From Olsenella urininfantis (GTDB taxonomy: Bacteria > Actinomycetota > Coriobacteriia > Coriobacteriales > Atopobiaceae), in NCBI RefSeq assembly GCF_900155635.1, contig NZ_LT732540.1:780365-844364 (forward strand): a stretch of DNA of 64,000 bases, given 5' to 3'. The notes under the pieces were generated by a model. That model was not told the DNA's origin and made no database searches. It saw only the letters and a program-made list of their open reading frames with translations. Both the position numbers and the translations under genes were made by a program. This document shows positions 8,151 through 15,785 of the stretch, one piece after another; position 1 is the first letter of the stretch, and the number at the start of each line of letters is the position of its first letter.

Positions 8151-8163
8151 GTTCGTGCGCCTC

Positions 8164-9300
8164 CTAACTGGCCAGCTGGTCGACATCAAAGAACAGCGGC
8201 AGCGCAAATATGTTGACCGCAGGAACGTCATAGAGCTGCGAGCGCGAGCGGTAGGTTGCGCAGGCAACCTGTCGCGTGCCCTGCGACCAACTCGAGTAGC
8301 CACATGCCGCGTCGAGGTCGATAAGGCCCGCATCGCAGAGCGTGGTCGAGTAGGCAATCTCCCTGCCCGGCTTAACATAGCCCCCGCTGTCACTCTCGCT
8401 TGTGACGATGAGCTTGCGCGAGAAGCCGAGGGCCCAGCTCTCGACGCGAATGGGCCAGCTTCTCCTGCACATGCTCATCTGCTGGTAGTGCTCGTTGTAT
8501 GCCCAGTCCATGAGTGCGGCCGTGTCATCAAAGCGGCCATCGTAGGTCTCGCATCCCAGCACGCAGGTGTAGAGAGAGATCCCGTGCCTTCTCGAGGCTC
8601 CGAGGAAGGTGGTTCCGGACTCGACCGAGCCCGTCTTGATGCCACAGAGCCCCTCATAGGTTTTTATGAGGTCGTCCGTGGACTCAAGCGTAACCTCCTT
8701 GCCCCCCGCAACGACGGTGACGGACGGCATGCGCACGGCCTCGGCTATGAACGGGTAGTTTTCGAGGGCATATCGCCCCAGCTTGACAAGGTCGGCCGCG
8801 CTTGCATGATGCCCCTCCGCCATGAGCCCGTGCGTGTTGGCGAAGCGAGTGTGCTCGAGCCCCAGATCGGCGGCCTTCTCGTTCATGCGCCCGACGAACT
8901 CCTCGACCGATCCGCAGACGCTGAGCGCGACGTTGTCAGCGGCGTCGTTTCCCGAATATATGAGCATCGCCTGAAGGAGCTCGCGAAAGCTCGGGGTGTC
9001 CCCATCGACGAAGCCGGCAAGCTGGGCCGCACTCTGATATTCGATGCCTCGCACCGTGCAAACGTCATCCAGGGACTTGCCCGAGTCAAGCGCCACCACC
9101 GCAGTCATGATCTTCGTGATCGAGGCGGGGTCCATCTCTCGGTCGGGATTGAGGCTTGCGAGCACCTCCCCGTCCTGGTCAACGATCTGGTAGCATTGCG
9201 CCTCGGAAACGCCCGGCTCGCTTGCCAGTGCGCAGGCGGGGAAAGCGGCCAGGGCAAGTGCGAGCCCCAGGGAACAAAGCGAGCGTCCGTGCAGCTGCAT
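8164..9300 (-). CDS. dacA: D-alanyl-D-alanine carboxypeptidase (PBP5-type)
   Basis: Exported serine peptidase of 378 aa that trims the terminal D-Ala from peptidoglycan pentapeptides. A signal peptide with hydrophobic core LGLALALAAFPACALA is followed by a likely cleavage after residue 26. The three penicillin-binding motifs are all visible: SITK (S60, K63), SGN (116-118) and KTG (222-224). The C-terminus lacks an obvious long amphipathic anchor, and the post-catalytic domain is short. It begins one base after the pgsA stop and its stop overlaps the next gene's ribosome site, so pgsA, dacA and the GcvT-like gene are probably one transcript. Confidence 0.93.
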   Translation of the reverse strand: MQLHGRSLCSLGLALALAAFPACALASEPGVSEAQCYQIVDQDGEVLASLNPDREMDPASITKIMTAVVALDSGKSLDDVCTVRGIEYQSAAQLAGFVDGDTPSFRELLQAMLIYSGNDAADNVALSVCGSVEEFVGRMNEKAADLGLEHTRFANTHGLMAEGHHASAADLVKLGRYALENYPFIAEAVRMPSVTVVAGGKEVTLESTDDLIKTYEGLCGIKTGSVESGTTFLGASRRHGISLYTCVLGCETYDGRFDDTAALMDWAYNEHYQQMSMCRRSWPIRVESWALGFSRKLIVTSESDSGGYVKPGREIAYSTTLCDAGLIDLDAACGYSSWSQGTRQVACATYRSRSQLYDVPAVNIFALPLFFDVDQLAS

Positions 9301-10053
9301 CTACTCTTCTCCTTCGCGCTGTTCTGCGGTGACCTTCCTCTTGATCCATACGCCCGTCTTGGTGTAGACCGCGGCGGTGATGGCCGAGAAGGCCACTCCA
9401 GCATAGACGAAGTAGATGCCCAGGGCCGAGGGTGTCCCATTGAGCCCGGGGAGCCAATCGACGCTCACTATGCCCAGGCCTGGCAGCATGGGAAGGTTGA
9501 GCAGAAGGTCGCAGAACCCCGTCATGAGGAGCGCTGTGGCGATCTTGCCGACATAGACCACGTCAACCGGCCTACGACGGTAGTGTTGCAAGATCATGCC
9601 GCCGATGGCGAGGTAGACGTCCCTGCCTATGACGAAGGCCGCGACCCAGATGGGAAGCTCGCCCGTTACCACAAGGCCCAGGACCCCGGTGAAGAGGAGG
9701 ACGCGGTCCATCACGGGGTCCATGATTTTGCCCACCCAGCTGACGGTCTGCGTCCGACGCGCGACCTGCCCGTCAAGGAAGTCGGTAACGGCTGCGACTG
9801 CGTAAAAGGCAAGCGCAAGGCCCCTGTTGAGGTCGTTTACGAAGAGGTAGAGGAAAGCAAGGGTGAGCACCAGCCGACAGAAGGTTATGCCGTTCGCAAC
9901 GGTGAGAATCTTGCTGGAGGGGTTTTCCGGCGTTCCCACTGGGGCATAGATGCTGCCGTTGGCCTGGGCCTCGGCCACATCGTGGTCAAGGCGGTCCTTG
10001 ACGCTGTTCCTCAGACGGGTGCTGGTTTTTGACAAAGCGCTCTCTCCTGCCAT
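9301..10053 (-). CDS. pgsA: CDP-alcohol phosphatidyltransferase (phosphatidylglycerophosphate synthase-like)
   Basis: Integral membrane enzyme of about 250 aa that transfers a phosphatidyl group from CDP-diacylglycerol to an alcohol, probably glycerol-3-phosphate. The family signature D-x2-DG-x2-AR-x9-G-x3-D-x3-D is seen as DFLDGQVAR...GKIMDPVMD, within a protein with about five membrane helices and an acidic N-terminal tail of about 45 residues. The start is uncertain: the ATG at 10051-10053 is chosen, but no strong ribosome site precedes it and a GTG 66 bases upstream is possible. It directly abuts dacA. Confidence 0.85.
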   Translation of the reverse strand: MAGESALSKTSTRLRNSVKDRLDHDVAEAQANGSIYAPVGTPENPSSKILTVANGITFCRLVLTLAFLYLFVNDLNRGLALAFYAVAAVTDFLDGQVARRTQTVSWVGKIMDPVMDRVLLFTGVLGLVVTGELPIWVAAFVIGRDVYLAIGGMILQHYRRRPVDVVYVGKIATALLMTGFCDLLLNLPMLPGLGIVSVDWLPGLNGTPSALGIYFVYAGVAFSAITAAVYTKTGVWIKRKVTAEQREGEE

Positions 10054-10144
10054 GTACGCATCAGACTTGAATCTTAGCCGATGCAAACGCCCTGCAATCG
10101 CGCAAGGGCGCACGACCACGGCTTCACCAACTGGCTCGAGGTGC

Positions 10145-10627
10145 CTAGCGCAGCGCGTCCTGCGTAAGGCTCATGCGGCGATAGCGTATGCCGCAGCGAT
10201 CGAAGACGTTGCGAGATATGGCGCCGTCCTGTGTGTGACAGTACTTGTCATTGAGGTAGACGACCTCCCCCACCCCAGCCTGGACGAGCATCTTTGCGCA
10301 CTCCTTGCAGGGGAAAAGGGTTACGTACACCGTGGCGCCCTGGACGTCCTTCAGCGATCCACGATAGTTGAGCAGGGCATTTGCCTCTGCGTGAATCACG
10401 TAGCTGTGCTTGTCGGAGAGGGGATCGTCTGAGTCTGCCCAGGGGAAGCTGTCGTCGTCGAGTCCCGCTGGCGTTCCGTTGTAGCCCACCGAGAGGATGC
10501 GATGATTGCGGTCAGCGATGCAGGCACCCACCTGGGTCTTCGGGTCTTTGCTGCGCAGGCTGGCGGCAAAGGCGACACGCATGAAGAACTCGTCCCAGGA
10601 GATGACGTCAGAACGCTTGCCAGGCAT
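10145..10627 (-). CDS. comEB: Deoxycytidylate (dCMP) deaminase, ComEB-like
   Basis: Zinc enzyme of 160 aa converting dCMP to dUMP, the precursor for dTMP synthesis. The catalytic HAEANALL (H79, E81) and the zinc-binding PCKEC (C107, C110) are both present. The N-terminal SWDEFFMRVAFAASLRSKDPKTQVGA is typical of ComEB/dCMP deaminase rather than CMP deaminases. AAGGAGG precedes the ATG. A palindrome overlaps its apparent -10 box. It lies upstream of pgsA on the same strand with a 91-base gap. Confidence 0.93.
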   Translation of the reverse strand: MPGKRSDVISWDEFFMRVAFAASLRSKDPKTQVGACIADRNHRILSVGYNGTPAGLDDDSFPWADSDDPLSDKHSYVIHAEANALLNYRGSLKDVQGATVYVTLFPCKECAKMLVQAGVGEVVYLNDKYCHTQDGAISRNVFDRCGIRYRRMSLTQDALR

Positions 10628-10660
10628 ATGTTGCCTCCTTGGTACTGGCTGCTTTTACGC

Positions 10661-10675
10661 GGGATATTGTATCCC
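10661..10675. promoter_or_regulatory. Palindrome over the -10 box of comEB
   Basis: GGGATATTGTATCCC is a perfect 6-bp inverted repeat around 3 bases. On the minus strand its centre is TACAAT, a good -10 hexamer 34-48 bases before the comEB start. It could be an operator; the regulator is unknown. No convincing -35 is seen. Confidence 0.4.
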
Positions 10676-10696
10676 TTAGCAGGACGTCGATTTCCG

Positions 10697-12073
10697 CTAG
10701 CCGCACTCCCTCCCAAAGCGAGCGCACAGCACGGTCAGAAAAACGAGGGCAAGACCAACCCTGCAGGCGATCAGGGACGAGCCCAGCACGGCAGGAAGGG
10801 AGAGAAGTCCGAGGAGAAGAAGGAGGGAGAGCTCGAACCCCAGGCGCCATCCCGTTATTGGGAGACGCACGGCAGAGAGCCCACAGGAGAGCAAGGCCAG
10901 CAGGTCAATCAAGAGGAGCAGCGCAAGGGAAAGGAAGTCCACCTCTGCGACCAGCCCCATCAAAGCCCATGAGAGGACGGAGAGGGCGAAGGACAGCGCA
11001 AGCGCGGGAAGCGAGCTGAAGAACAGCAGGGCGAGCGTTCCGAAGGGAAGCGGGCACCTCAGGGCACGCAGCTCCTGAGCATCGAGGAAGCACCCCCCGA
11101 TGACCCTGGCGTCCAGGGAGCGTAGGGAACAGGCGGCGATCCAGGGCAGCAGAAGGGTTGCGGACGCACGCCCGCCCAGCATGGGAAGCCCCGCGGGCAC
11201 CATGATGCCAACCCAGGCGACAAGGCCGGGCAGGGACTCGTAATGCCTCAGCAGCGACAGGGCGCCGTGCGCAAGCAGGGCCCGCCTGTCCACCTGCACC
11301 AGGCTCTCCTCGGCCAGGAATGGAAGGCACGTGCGGCCAGAGAGTCGGACGCACCACAACGCCAGGAGGGGAAGCAGGGCGAGAAGAACCACTGCAACAG
11401 CCGGAAGCAGTGACGAAAGCGCCTGGTGCAGGAGGAGGGGAAGGAGCGAGATGGTCCAGACGAGGAGCATGGGGACCAAGATCTTGCCAAGGGGCGCCGC
11501 GACCTCTCCCCCACCCTCGAGCCTCATGAGGCCCAGGGCCCAGGAGAGCAGCGAGGAGGCGGACATCAGGAGGGCGAGGAAGAGGCAGCAGACGGCCACG
11601 GGTGCCTCCCGTATGGACGAGGACACGAGGAGGGCCAGCGCGGCACCCGCCAGGCTCGCACGAAGCACGGACATCGCGAGCTCAATGAGAAGGAGGCCTC
11701 TCGTCGCGGCGGCACAGCCCGAGAACATCAACAGGTCGGCAAGGCACAGCGTCCAGGGCGCAACGCACAACGACCGAATGGATGCGAAGGAAAGATACGC
11801 CAAGGAGAACAGCGGCAGCGCCGCGAGCACGAGGGAGGCGCCTTCGACGCCGAGCGGCAGAAGCGTCTGGGCGAGCTGGGACCGCAGCGCGGACCACGAG
11901 AGGCAGGCCCAGACGAACAAGAGCGCAAGAACATAGAGCAGGTAAAGGCGGTCCATGAGGTTGTCCGCCTCGTCTAGGTCCATGCCCGTGGCAAAGAGGA
12001 GCCGGTTGAGCTCCGCCCTGGCATGACGAAGCCTCAGGCGCAACATGGACGCCAGAGGCTCAGAGACGACCAC
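10697..12073 (-). CDS. ABC transporter permease subunit, multi-spanning
   Basis: Very hydrophobic protein of 458 aa with roughly ten to twelve predicted membrane helices and a cytosolic N-terminus of about 40 residues (RLRLRHARAELNRLLFATGMDLDEADNLMD). I do not recognise a specific family. The GTG at 12071-12073 is chosen because it follows GGAGAAGGGGAG and overlaps the ATPase gene by 14 bases, the usual coupling of ABC-2-type exporter subunits. With the adjacent ATPase it should form a complete exporter; nothing shows the substrate. The long leucine- and serine-rich helices are unusual in their uniformity. Confidence 0.7.
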   Translation of the reverse strand: MVVSEPLASMLRLRLRHARAELNRLLFATGMDLDEADNLMDRLYLLYVLALLFVWACLSWSALRSQLAQTLLPLGVEGASLVLAALPLFSLAYLSFASIRSLCVAPWTLCLADLLMFSGCAAATRGLLLIELAMSVLRASLAGAALALLVSSSIREAPVAVCCLFLALLMSASSLLSWALGLMRLEGGGEVAAPLGKILVPMLLVWTISLLPLLLHQALSSLLPAVAVVLLALLPLLALWCVRLSGRTCLPFLAEESLVQVDRRALLAHGALSLLRHYESLPGLVAWVGIMVPAGLPMLGGRASATLLLPWIAACSLRSLDARVIGGCFLDAQELRALRCPLPFGTLALLFFSSLPALALSFALSVLSWALMGLVAEVDFLSLALLLLIDLLALLSCGLSAVRLPITGWRLGFELSLLLLLGLLSLPAVLGSSLIACRVGLALVFLTVLCARFGRECG

Positions 12074-12728
12074 GCGACTCCCCTTCTCCGCCCCGCAGAA
12101 GCCCAGAGCGGCCGAGCTCAAGCCTCTGCGTGGAAACCAGGCCCCTCGGTTCCTGGTGACAACTGAGCAGAATGGCCGAACCCTCCGAGGCAAGCTCCCC
12201 GAGCAGCCCGCCAAGCAGCAGTGCGGCCTGAGGGTCAAGGGGACCGTAGGGCTCGTCGAGGAGCAGGAGGCTCGGGCGAAGCGACAAGGCCAGCACCACG
12301 GCAAGCTTGTAGCGCATCCCCCTAGAAAATGAGGATGGATAGACGTCCAGGTGGGCGGATAGGCCGAATCGATCCATGAGCTCCAGGGCGGACTTCTCCC
12401 TCTCATGCAGCCCGTTTGCCCTCAGGAGGAACTGGATGTGCTCCCGGGCCGTGAGGTCGTCGTAGAAGGATGGGGTGTCGCACACGAAGAAGAGCGGGGA
12501 CGGGCATCCGGCCGCACCACGAGTCACGTCCTTGCCCTGCAGCACGATGCTGCCCTCGCTGGCCCTCTGCCACAGGGCAAGACACCTCAGGAGGCTGGTC
12601 TTGCCACTCCCGTTGGCCCCCCAGAGCTGCGCGACCTCGCCGGGCATCAGTCTCAGCGAGACATCCTCCCACAGGATGCGACGACCGTAGGAGAGCGAGA
12701 GGCCCCTTGCCTCGAGTATCGCATCCAT
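12060..12728 (-). CDS. ABC transporter ATP-binding subunit
   Basis: Cytosolic ATPase of 222 aa that powers the downstream permease. Walker A is GANGSGKTS near residues 38-46, the Q-loop region is LFFVCDTPSFYDDLTAREH, the signature is SFSRGMRYKLAVVLAL (variant SRGM instead of SGGQ), and Walker B is LLLLDEPYGPLD. This variant style resembles small ABC-2 and CcmA-like exporters. The ATG at 12726-12728 follows GAGAGG with good spacing; a GTG 9 bases upstream is less well placed. A good promoter lies in the divergent region with the DUF3825 gene. Confidence 0.85.
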   Translation of the reverse strand: MDAILEARGLSLSYGRRILWEDVSLRLMPGEVAQLWGANGSGKTSLLRCLALWQRASEGSIVLQGKDVTRGAAGCPSPLFFVCDTPSFYDDLTAREHIQFLLRANGLHEREKSALELMDRFGLSAHLDVYPSSFSRGMRYKLAVVLALSLRPSLLLLDEPYGPLDPQAALLLGGLLGELASEGSAILLSCHQEPRGLVSTQRLELGRSGLLRGGEGESRGRL

Positions 12729-12774
12729 GGATGGCACCTCTCAAATGAGGAGAAACACTAGCTTGCTCAGGCCG

Positions 12775-12803
12775 ATTGTACCTACCGCAGGCGAGGGAGC
12801 CAA
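12775..12803 (-). promoter_or_regulatory. Sigma70-type promoter of the ABC pair
   Basis: TTGGCT (12798-12803) and TACAAT (12775-12780), read on the minus strand, are separated by exactly 17 bases and lie about 47 bases before the ATPase start. Confidence 0.7.
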
Positions 12804-12825
12804 GATGTCGCCGGCATGCGTCACG

Positions 12826-12831
12826 TATACT
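12826..12831 (+). promoter_or_regulatory. Possible -10 box of the DUF3825 gene
   Basis: TATACT lies 27 bases before the chosen start of the DUF3825 gene; no clear -35 accompanies it. It would make a short leader carrying AGGAGGAGG. Confidence 0.35.
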
Positions 12832-12857
12832 TCGAGAGGCGAACAGGAGGAGGATGC

Positions 12858-14639
12858 ATGTGCACGGTTGAAACGCTGCTCCCGGAGGAGCTTCAGGTCA
12901 TCAGGGATGCCGCGGCGAGCAAGAAGTACCTCGACAGGCCCGTTCCGGACGAGCTCATGCTCGAGTTGCCCCACGACCTCGCCAACTCGGTGGAGATCGC
13001 CGGGGTGTCCCAAGTGAACCTCGCCGCCCTCTATCCCCCTGGTCATGACGGACTCTCCGCGCTTCAGGACGACTGGGAGGTGGCGCGTGAGGAGGGGGCC
13101 CTCTATCTGTATGGCGACGGGCGCATCAACTTCGCCACCCACCTGCGCGTGAGGAGCGGCGAGGCCGCAGAGGTGTCTATCTCTAGAAACGTCAGGGCCC
13201 TGCAGGGCCTGCCTGGATGCAAGCCCTGGTTCATGAACTTCGTCCCCGCTCCCGACCTCATTGACAGGGGACCCCAGAGACCGCGGCAGGACGGCACTGG
13301 CCTCGTCGGCGAGCAGGGCACCCTCCCTCCCCTTCTTTCGGATGCGATTCTCGGAATGAAGAGAAGCAAGGACTACCTGCGCGGGGTGGTCCTCGAAGAC
13401 GAGCTCGCGCGCATCTCCTCCCACGGTGGTCCCCTCTCGTCCTGGGCCCATGTCCCCGAGGGATGGAGGCGCCAGCTCGAGGAAATGGCGAGGGAGCCCC
13501 TGGATGTGATCGGCCTTCTTGACCGCGACTTCAAGTTCGCCCTGGACCAGCGTGTCCTCAGGCAGTATGAGGGAAAGCTGATCTTCCCCATAAGCGTCCT
13601 GAGGGAGGATGGGCGCACCCCCGTCGAGGTGTCCCTGAAGAGGTCCCAAGGCCCTGAAGGCGGCAATGCCGAGGAGATGAGGCCCTGGCGGCTCAGCTAC
13701 GTTGACCGTTACGTTCCAGACGGCGAGCCAGCAGGCAGGGCGCTCGAGGGCTGGGCCGAGCTGGGAGGCTGGGACCAGCTCCTCGAGGAGCTGGCAGGCA
13801 TGGCCCTTCCCGAGACGTGGGACTTCGAGGGAGGCGATGGCACGGGGTCCAGGCGAGCCATACTGAGGAGCTACCTCTGCTACAGCTTCTATAGGCTCAA
13901 GAGCGAGGGCAAGGTGCTCGAGAACCCCGAGCGGGGCCTGGCGGCGTTCAACACGGGGCTTGTCGACAGGCTGTACGAGCCCATCTACGCCTGCTTTCAC
14001 GCAAACGACGGCATCCCCGCATGGCGCTTCGGGGGATTCTGCAGGTCTGGCGCAAAGGGTCTCGGCAAGCAGCTTGTGTCGGCGTTCAACCCCCTGCCGC
14101 AGGCCGCGTCGTACTTCTCCCGCAAGGAGGACCTGCTCTTTGACATGACGCAACCCCTGGAGCTTGACACCGACCACATCCTCCTGGACAACATCGACCG
14201 ACTCCCCCTGGGGTTTCTCGAAGACGAGCTCGGCCGGGACGAGACGGCCGCTTCCCTGCTTGCATCCATCAAGGACACTGAGGGGCTCCTCCAGAAGAAC
14301 GCCCTCTACAGGGAGCTTGCCGACGTCATCCGAGCCGATGCCCGGACGCTCAGGAGGCTCATGAACCGCCTGAACGACGCCAAGGAGCTCGCACTCAAGC
14401 GCGTGGGATGGAATTTCAGGACTGCCGTGCCGGCCTTCTATCCCAGGCGTGACAGCATGAGCCTGCTGCTTCCCCTGGACCTCACCGAGGACGGGCGGCC
14501 CGATGTGGCCCTCGTTGTTGAAATGACCGAGTCGGGGGCGTACCTGGGCCAGACGGTGCTCACCATGCGCATGGCGTACACCGATGCCCGCCTGGTCTCA
14601 AGGCCGGACAGCGACTGGCTGAGTCCCCGGAGGGCATAG
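12858..14639 (+). CDS. DUF3825-domain protein with duplicated N-terminal module
   Basis: Soluble protein of 593 aa. From about residue 300 to the end it matches the DUF3825 style: ALPETWDFEG, LRSYLCYSFYRLKSEGKV, AAFNTGLVDRLYEPIYACF, FNPLPQAASYF, DHILLDNIDRLPLGFLEDEL and the final ALVVEMTESGAYLGQTVLTMRMAYTDARLVSRPDSDWL. DUF3825 has no assigned biochemical function that I know of. Residues 1-290 appear to contain two related units (about 80-130 and 238-285), each a strand-rich stretch ending in a K/R-P-W motif. The ATG at 12858 is chosen because it follows AGGAGGAGG. It is divergent from the ABC exporter genes with 129 bases between them. No signal peptide or membrane segment. Confidence 0.8.
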   Translation: MCTVETLLPEELQVIRDAAASKKYLDRPVPDELMLELPHDLANSVEIAGVSQVNLAALYPPGHDGLSALQDDWEVAREEGALYLYGDGRINFATHLRVRSGEAAEVSISRNVRALQGLPGCKPWFMNFVPAPDLIDRGPQRPRQDGTGLVGEQGTLPPLLSDAILGMKRSKDYLRGVVLEDELARISSHGGPLSSWAHVPEGWRRQLEEMAREPLDVIGLLDRDFKFALDQRVLRQYEGKLIFPISVLREDGRTPVEVSLKRSQGPEGGNAEEMRPWRLSYVDRYVPDGEPAGRALEGWAELGGWDQLLEELAGMALPETWDFEGGDGTGSRRAILRSYLCYSFYRLKSEGKVLENPERGLAAFNTGLVDRLYEPIYACFHANDGIPAWRFGGFCRSGAKGLGKQLVSAFNPLPQAASYFSRKEDLLFDMTQPLELDTDHILLDNIDRLPLGFLEDELGRDETAASLLASIKDTEGLLQKNALYRELADVIRADARTLRRLMNRLNDAKELALKRVGWNFRTAVPAFYPRRDSMSLLLPLDLTEDGRPDVALVVEMTESGAYLGQTVLTMRMAYTDARLVSRPDSDWLSPRRA

Positions 14640-14710
14640 AGGGCCCCAGGGAACGCCGGGCCCTACCGTGATGCGCTCCGGCGTCCTCTGACGACTCCAT
14701 TCACCCACGC

Positions 14711-14744
14711 AAAAAGGCCAGGCAGGTTAAAACCTGCCTGGCCT
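14711..14744 (-). terminator. Rho-independent terminator after tRNA-Pro
   Basis: A perfect 14-bp stem (AGGCCAGGCAGGTT / AACCTGCCTGGCCT) is followed on the minus strand by five T. It lies 10 bases past the tRNA 3' end and may also stop DUF3825 transcripts on the other strand. Confidence 0.9.
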
Positions 14745-14754
14745 GCTGTTTTGC

Positions 14755-14831
<77 letters not shown>

Positions 14832-14861
14832 CTTGCTCACCTTGCCGGTGCGCGAGTAAGT

Positions 14862-14890
14862 AATCTAACACTCATTCCCAAACAAGGCAA
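14862..14890 (-). promoter_or_regulatory. Promoter of tRNA-Pro
   Basis: On the minus strand TTGCCT (14885-14890) and TAGATT (14862-14867) are 17 bases apart, about 30 bases before the tRNA 5' end. Confidence 0.7.
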
Positions 14891-15012
14891 GCAGGAATTC
14901 AGAAGCATTTTGACGTGCGCCGCTAGCGAGAGGATGCCTTCCCCTCGCGGAATTGCTTAGGGCCTTGGTTTAACGTATCCAATAGGGAAATCACTCCAGG
15001 GAGGATTGCGGT

Positions 15013-15339
15013 ATGGCGGACAACGCACGAGAGGGCTTCTTTGGGCGCTGCTATGCGCTGGTGAGGCAGATACCCAGAGGGCGGGTCAGCACCTACGGGC
15101 AGATTGCCTCCATGCTGGGAGAGCCGCGCAAGTCTCGCTTCGTGGGCTTCGCCATGCATGGCAGCCCAGGCGTCGCCGGAGGCGTGCCCTGCCATCGCGT
15201 GGTCTTCAAAGACGGCACCCTCGCTCCGGGATTTGCCTTCGGGGGGCCAGACGCGCAGAGGGGTCTTCTTGAGTCAGAGGGAGTGGGGTTCCTGGAAGAT
15301 GGTCGCGTTGACATGGCAAACCACCTCTGGGAGGTATAG
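15013..15339 (+). CDS. MGMT-like DNA-binding-domain protein (alkyltransferase-like)
   Basis: Protein of 108 aa consisting only of the C-terminal DNA-binding domain of O6-alkylguanine-DNA alkyltransferases. It shows IPRGRVSTYGQIASMLG (recognition helix with the arginine-finger region) and GVPCHRVVFKDG, the active-site PCHRV motif. Because the cysteine is kept (alkyltransferase-like ATL proteins usually have tryptophan there), it could still accept an alkyl group, or may flag lesions for nucleotide-excision repair. AGGGAGG precedes the ATG. It is a single-gene unit between tRNA-Pro and a strong hairpin. Confidence 0.85.
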   Translation: MADNAREGFFGRCYALVRQIPRGRVSTYGQIASMLGEPRKSRFVGFAMHGSPGVAGGVPCHRVVFKDGTLAPGFAFGGPDAQRGLLESEGVGFLEDGRVDMANHLWEV

Positions 15340-15343
15340 GGGG

Positions 15344-15383
15344 GCGAGGGGGACCATCAAGCTGAACTGATGGCCCCCCTCGC
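15344..15383. terminator. Bidirectional hairpin between convergent genes
   Basis: GCGAGGGGGACCATCA (15344-15359) pairs with 15368-15383 over 16 bases with one mismatch. It lies between the MGMT-like gene (+) and the DUF1667 gene (-). No T run, so its strength as a terminator is uncertain. Confidence 0.6.
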
Positions 15384-15404
15384 ATGGCTGCGTTCCCGCC
15401 TGAC

Positions 15405-15782
15405 TTAGGCCAGGCAATCCTTGGTGGCAACAACATTGACACCCGTGTCACAGACGTTTGCCAGCACGACATCCCCGATGCGCACGGGTGCCTTGAGCTC
15501 TATGCCCGCCAAGGCATTGACCACATCGAGGACGAGGCCCTTGGGCACGTCCCGCTCGGTCTTGACGGACACCATGCGCTCGAGCGCGCAGCCCCTGACG
15601 GGCACGGAGCTCGTGACCGCCCTGGTGGGGTCACAGATCTCCTTTCGGGCGTACTCGTCGCCCCGAGGGCAGGAGTTTCCGCTTACGGAGAGAACCCTGG
15701 GCTCCTCGCCCCTGGCCTCGAGCTCGACACGCAGCAGGCAACCCTTCGGGCAGCGTATGCAGATGAGTTCCATGACGTCCAT
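15405..15782 (-). CDS. DUF1667 protein, GlpA-operon partner
   Basis: Small cysteine-rich protein of 125 aa. The N-terminus has CIRCPKGCLL and CPRG, a C-x2-C-x3-C ... C pattern that may bind zinc or an iron-sulfur centre; a further CD and final C occur near the end. DUF1667 proteins occur, as here, next to a GlpA-like dehydrogenase and a pyridine-nucleotide FAD oxidoreductase in anaerobes. It starts 3 bases after the stop of the oxidoreductase, so it is the last gene of the trio. Role probably electron transfer or assembly; this is inference from context. Confidence 0.8.
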   Translation of the reverse strand: MDVMELICIRCPKGCLLRVELEARGEEPRVLSVSGNSCPRGDEYARKEICDPTRAVTSSVPVRGCALERMVSVKTERDVPKGLVLDVVNALAGIELKAPVRIGDVVLANVCDTGVNVVATKDCLA

Positions 15783-15785
15783 TCC

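Noticed and set aside
8155..10032. A 625-codon open frame on the plus strand
   Set aside because: It lies opposite dacA and pgsA, lacks any recognisable protein features and is a GC-rich antisense shadow.
12741..14177. 478-codon minus-strand open frame
   Set aside because: Opposite the DUF3825 gene; it reads as low-complexity antisense sequence.
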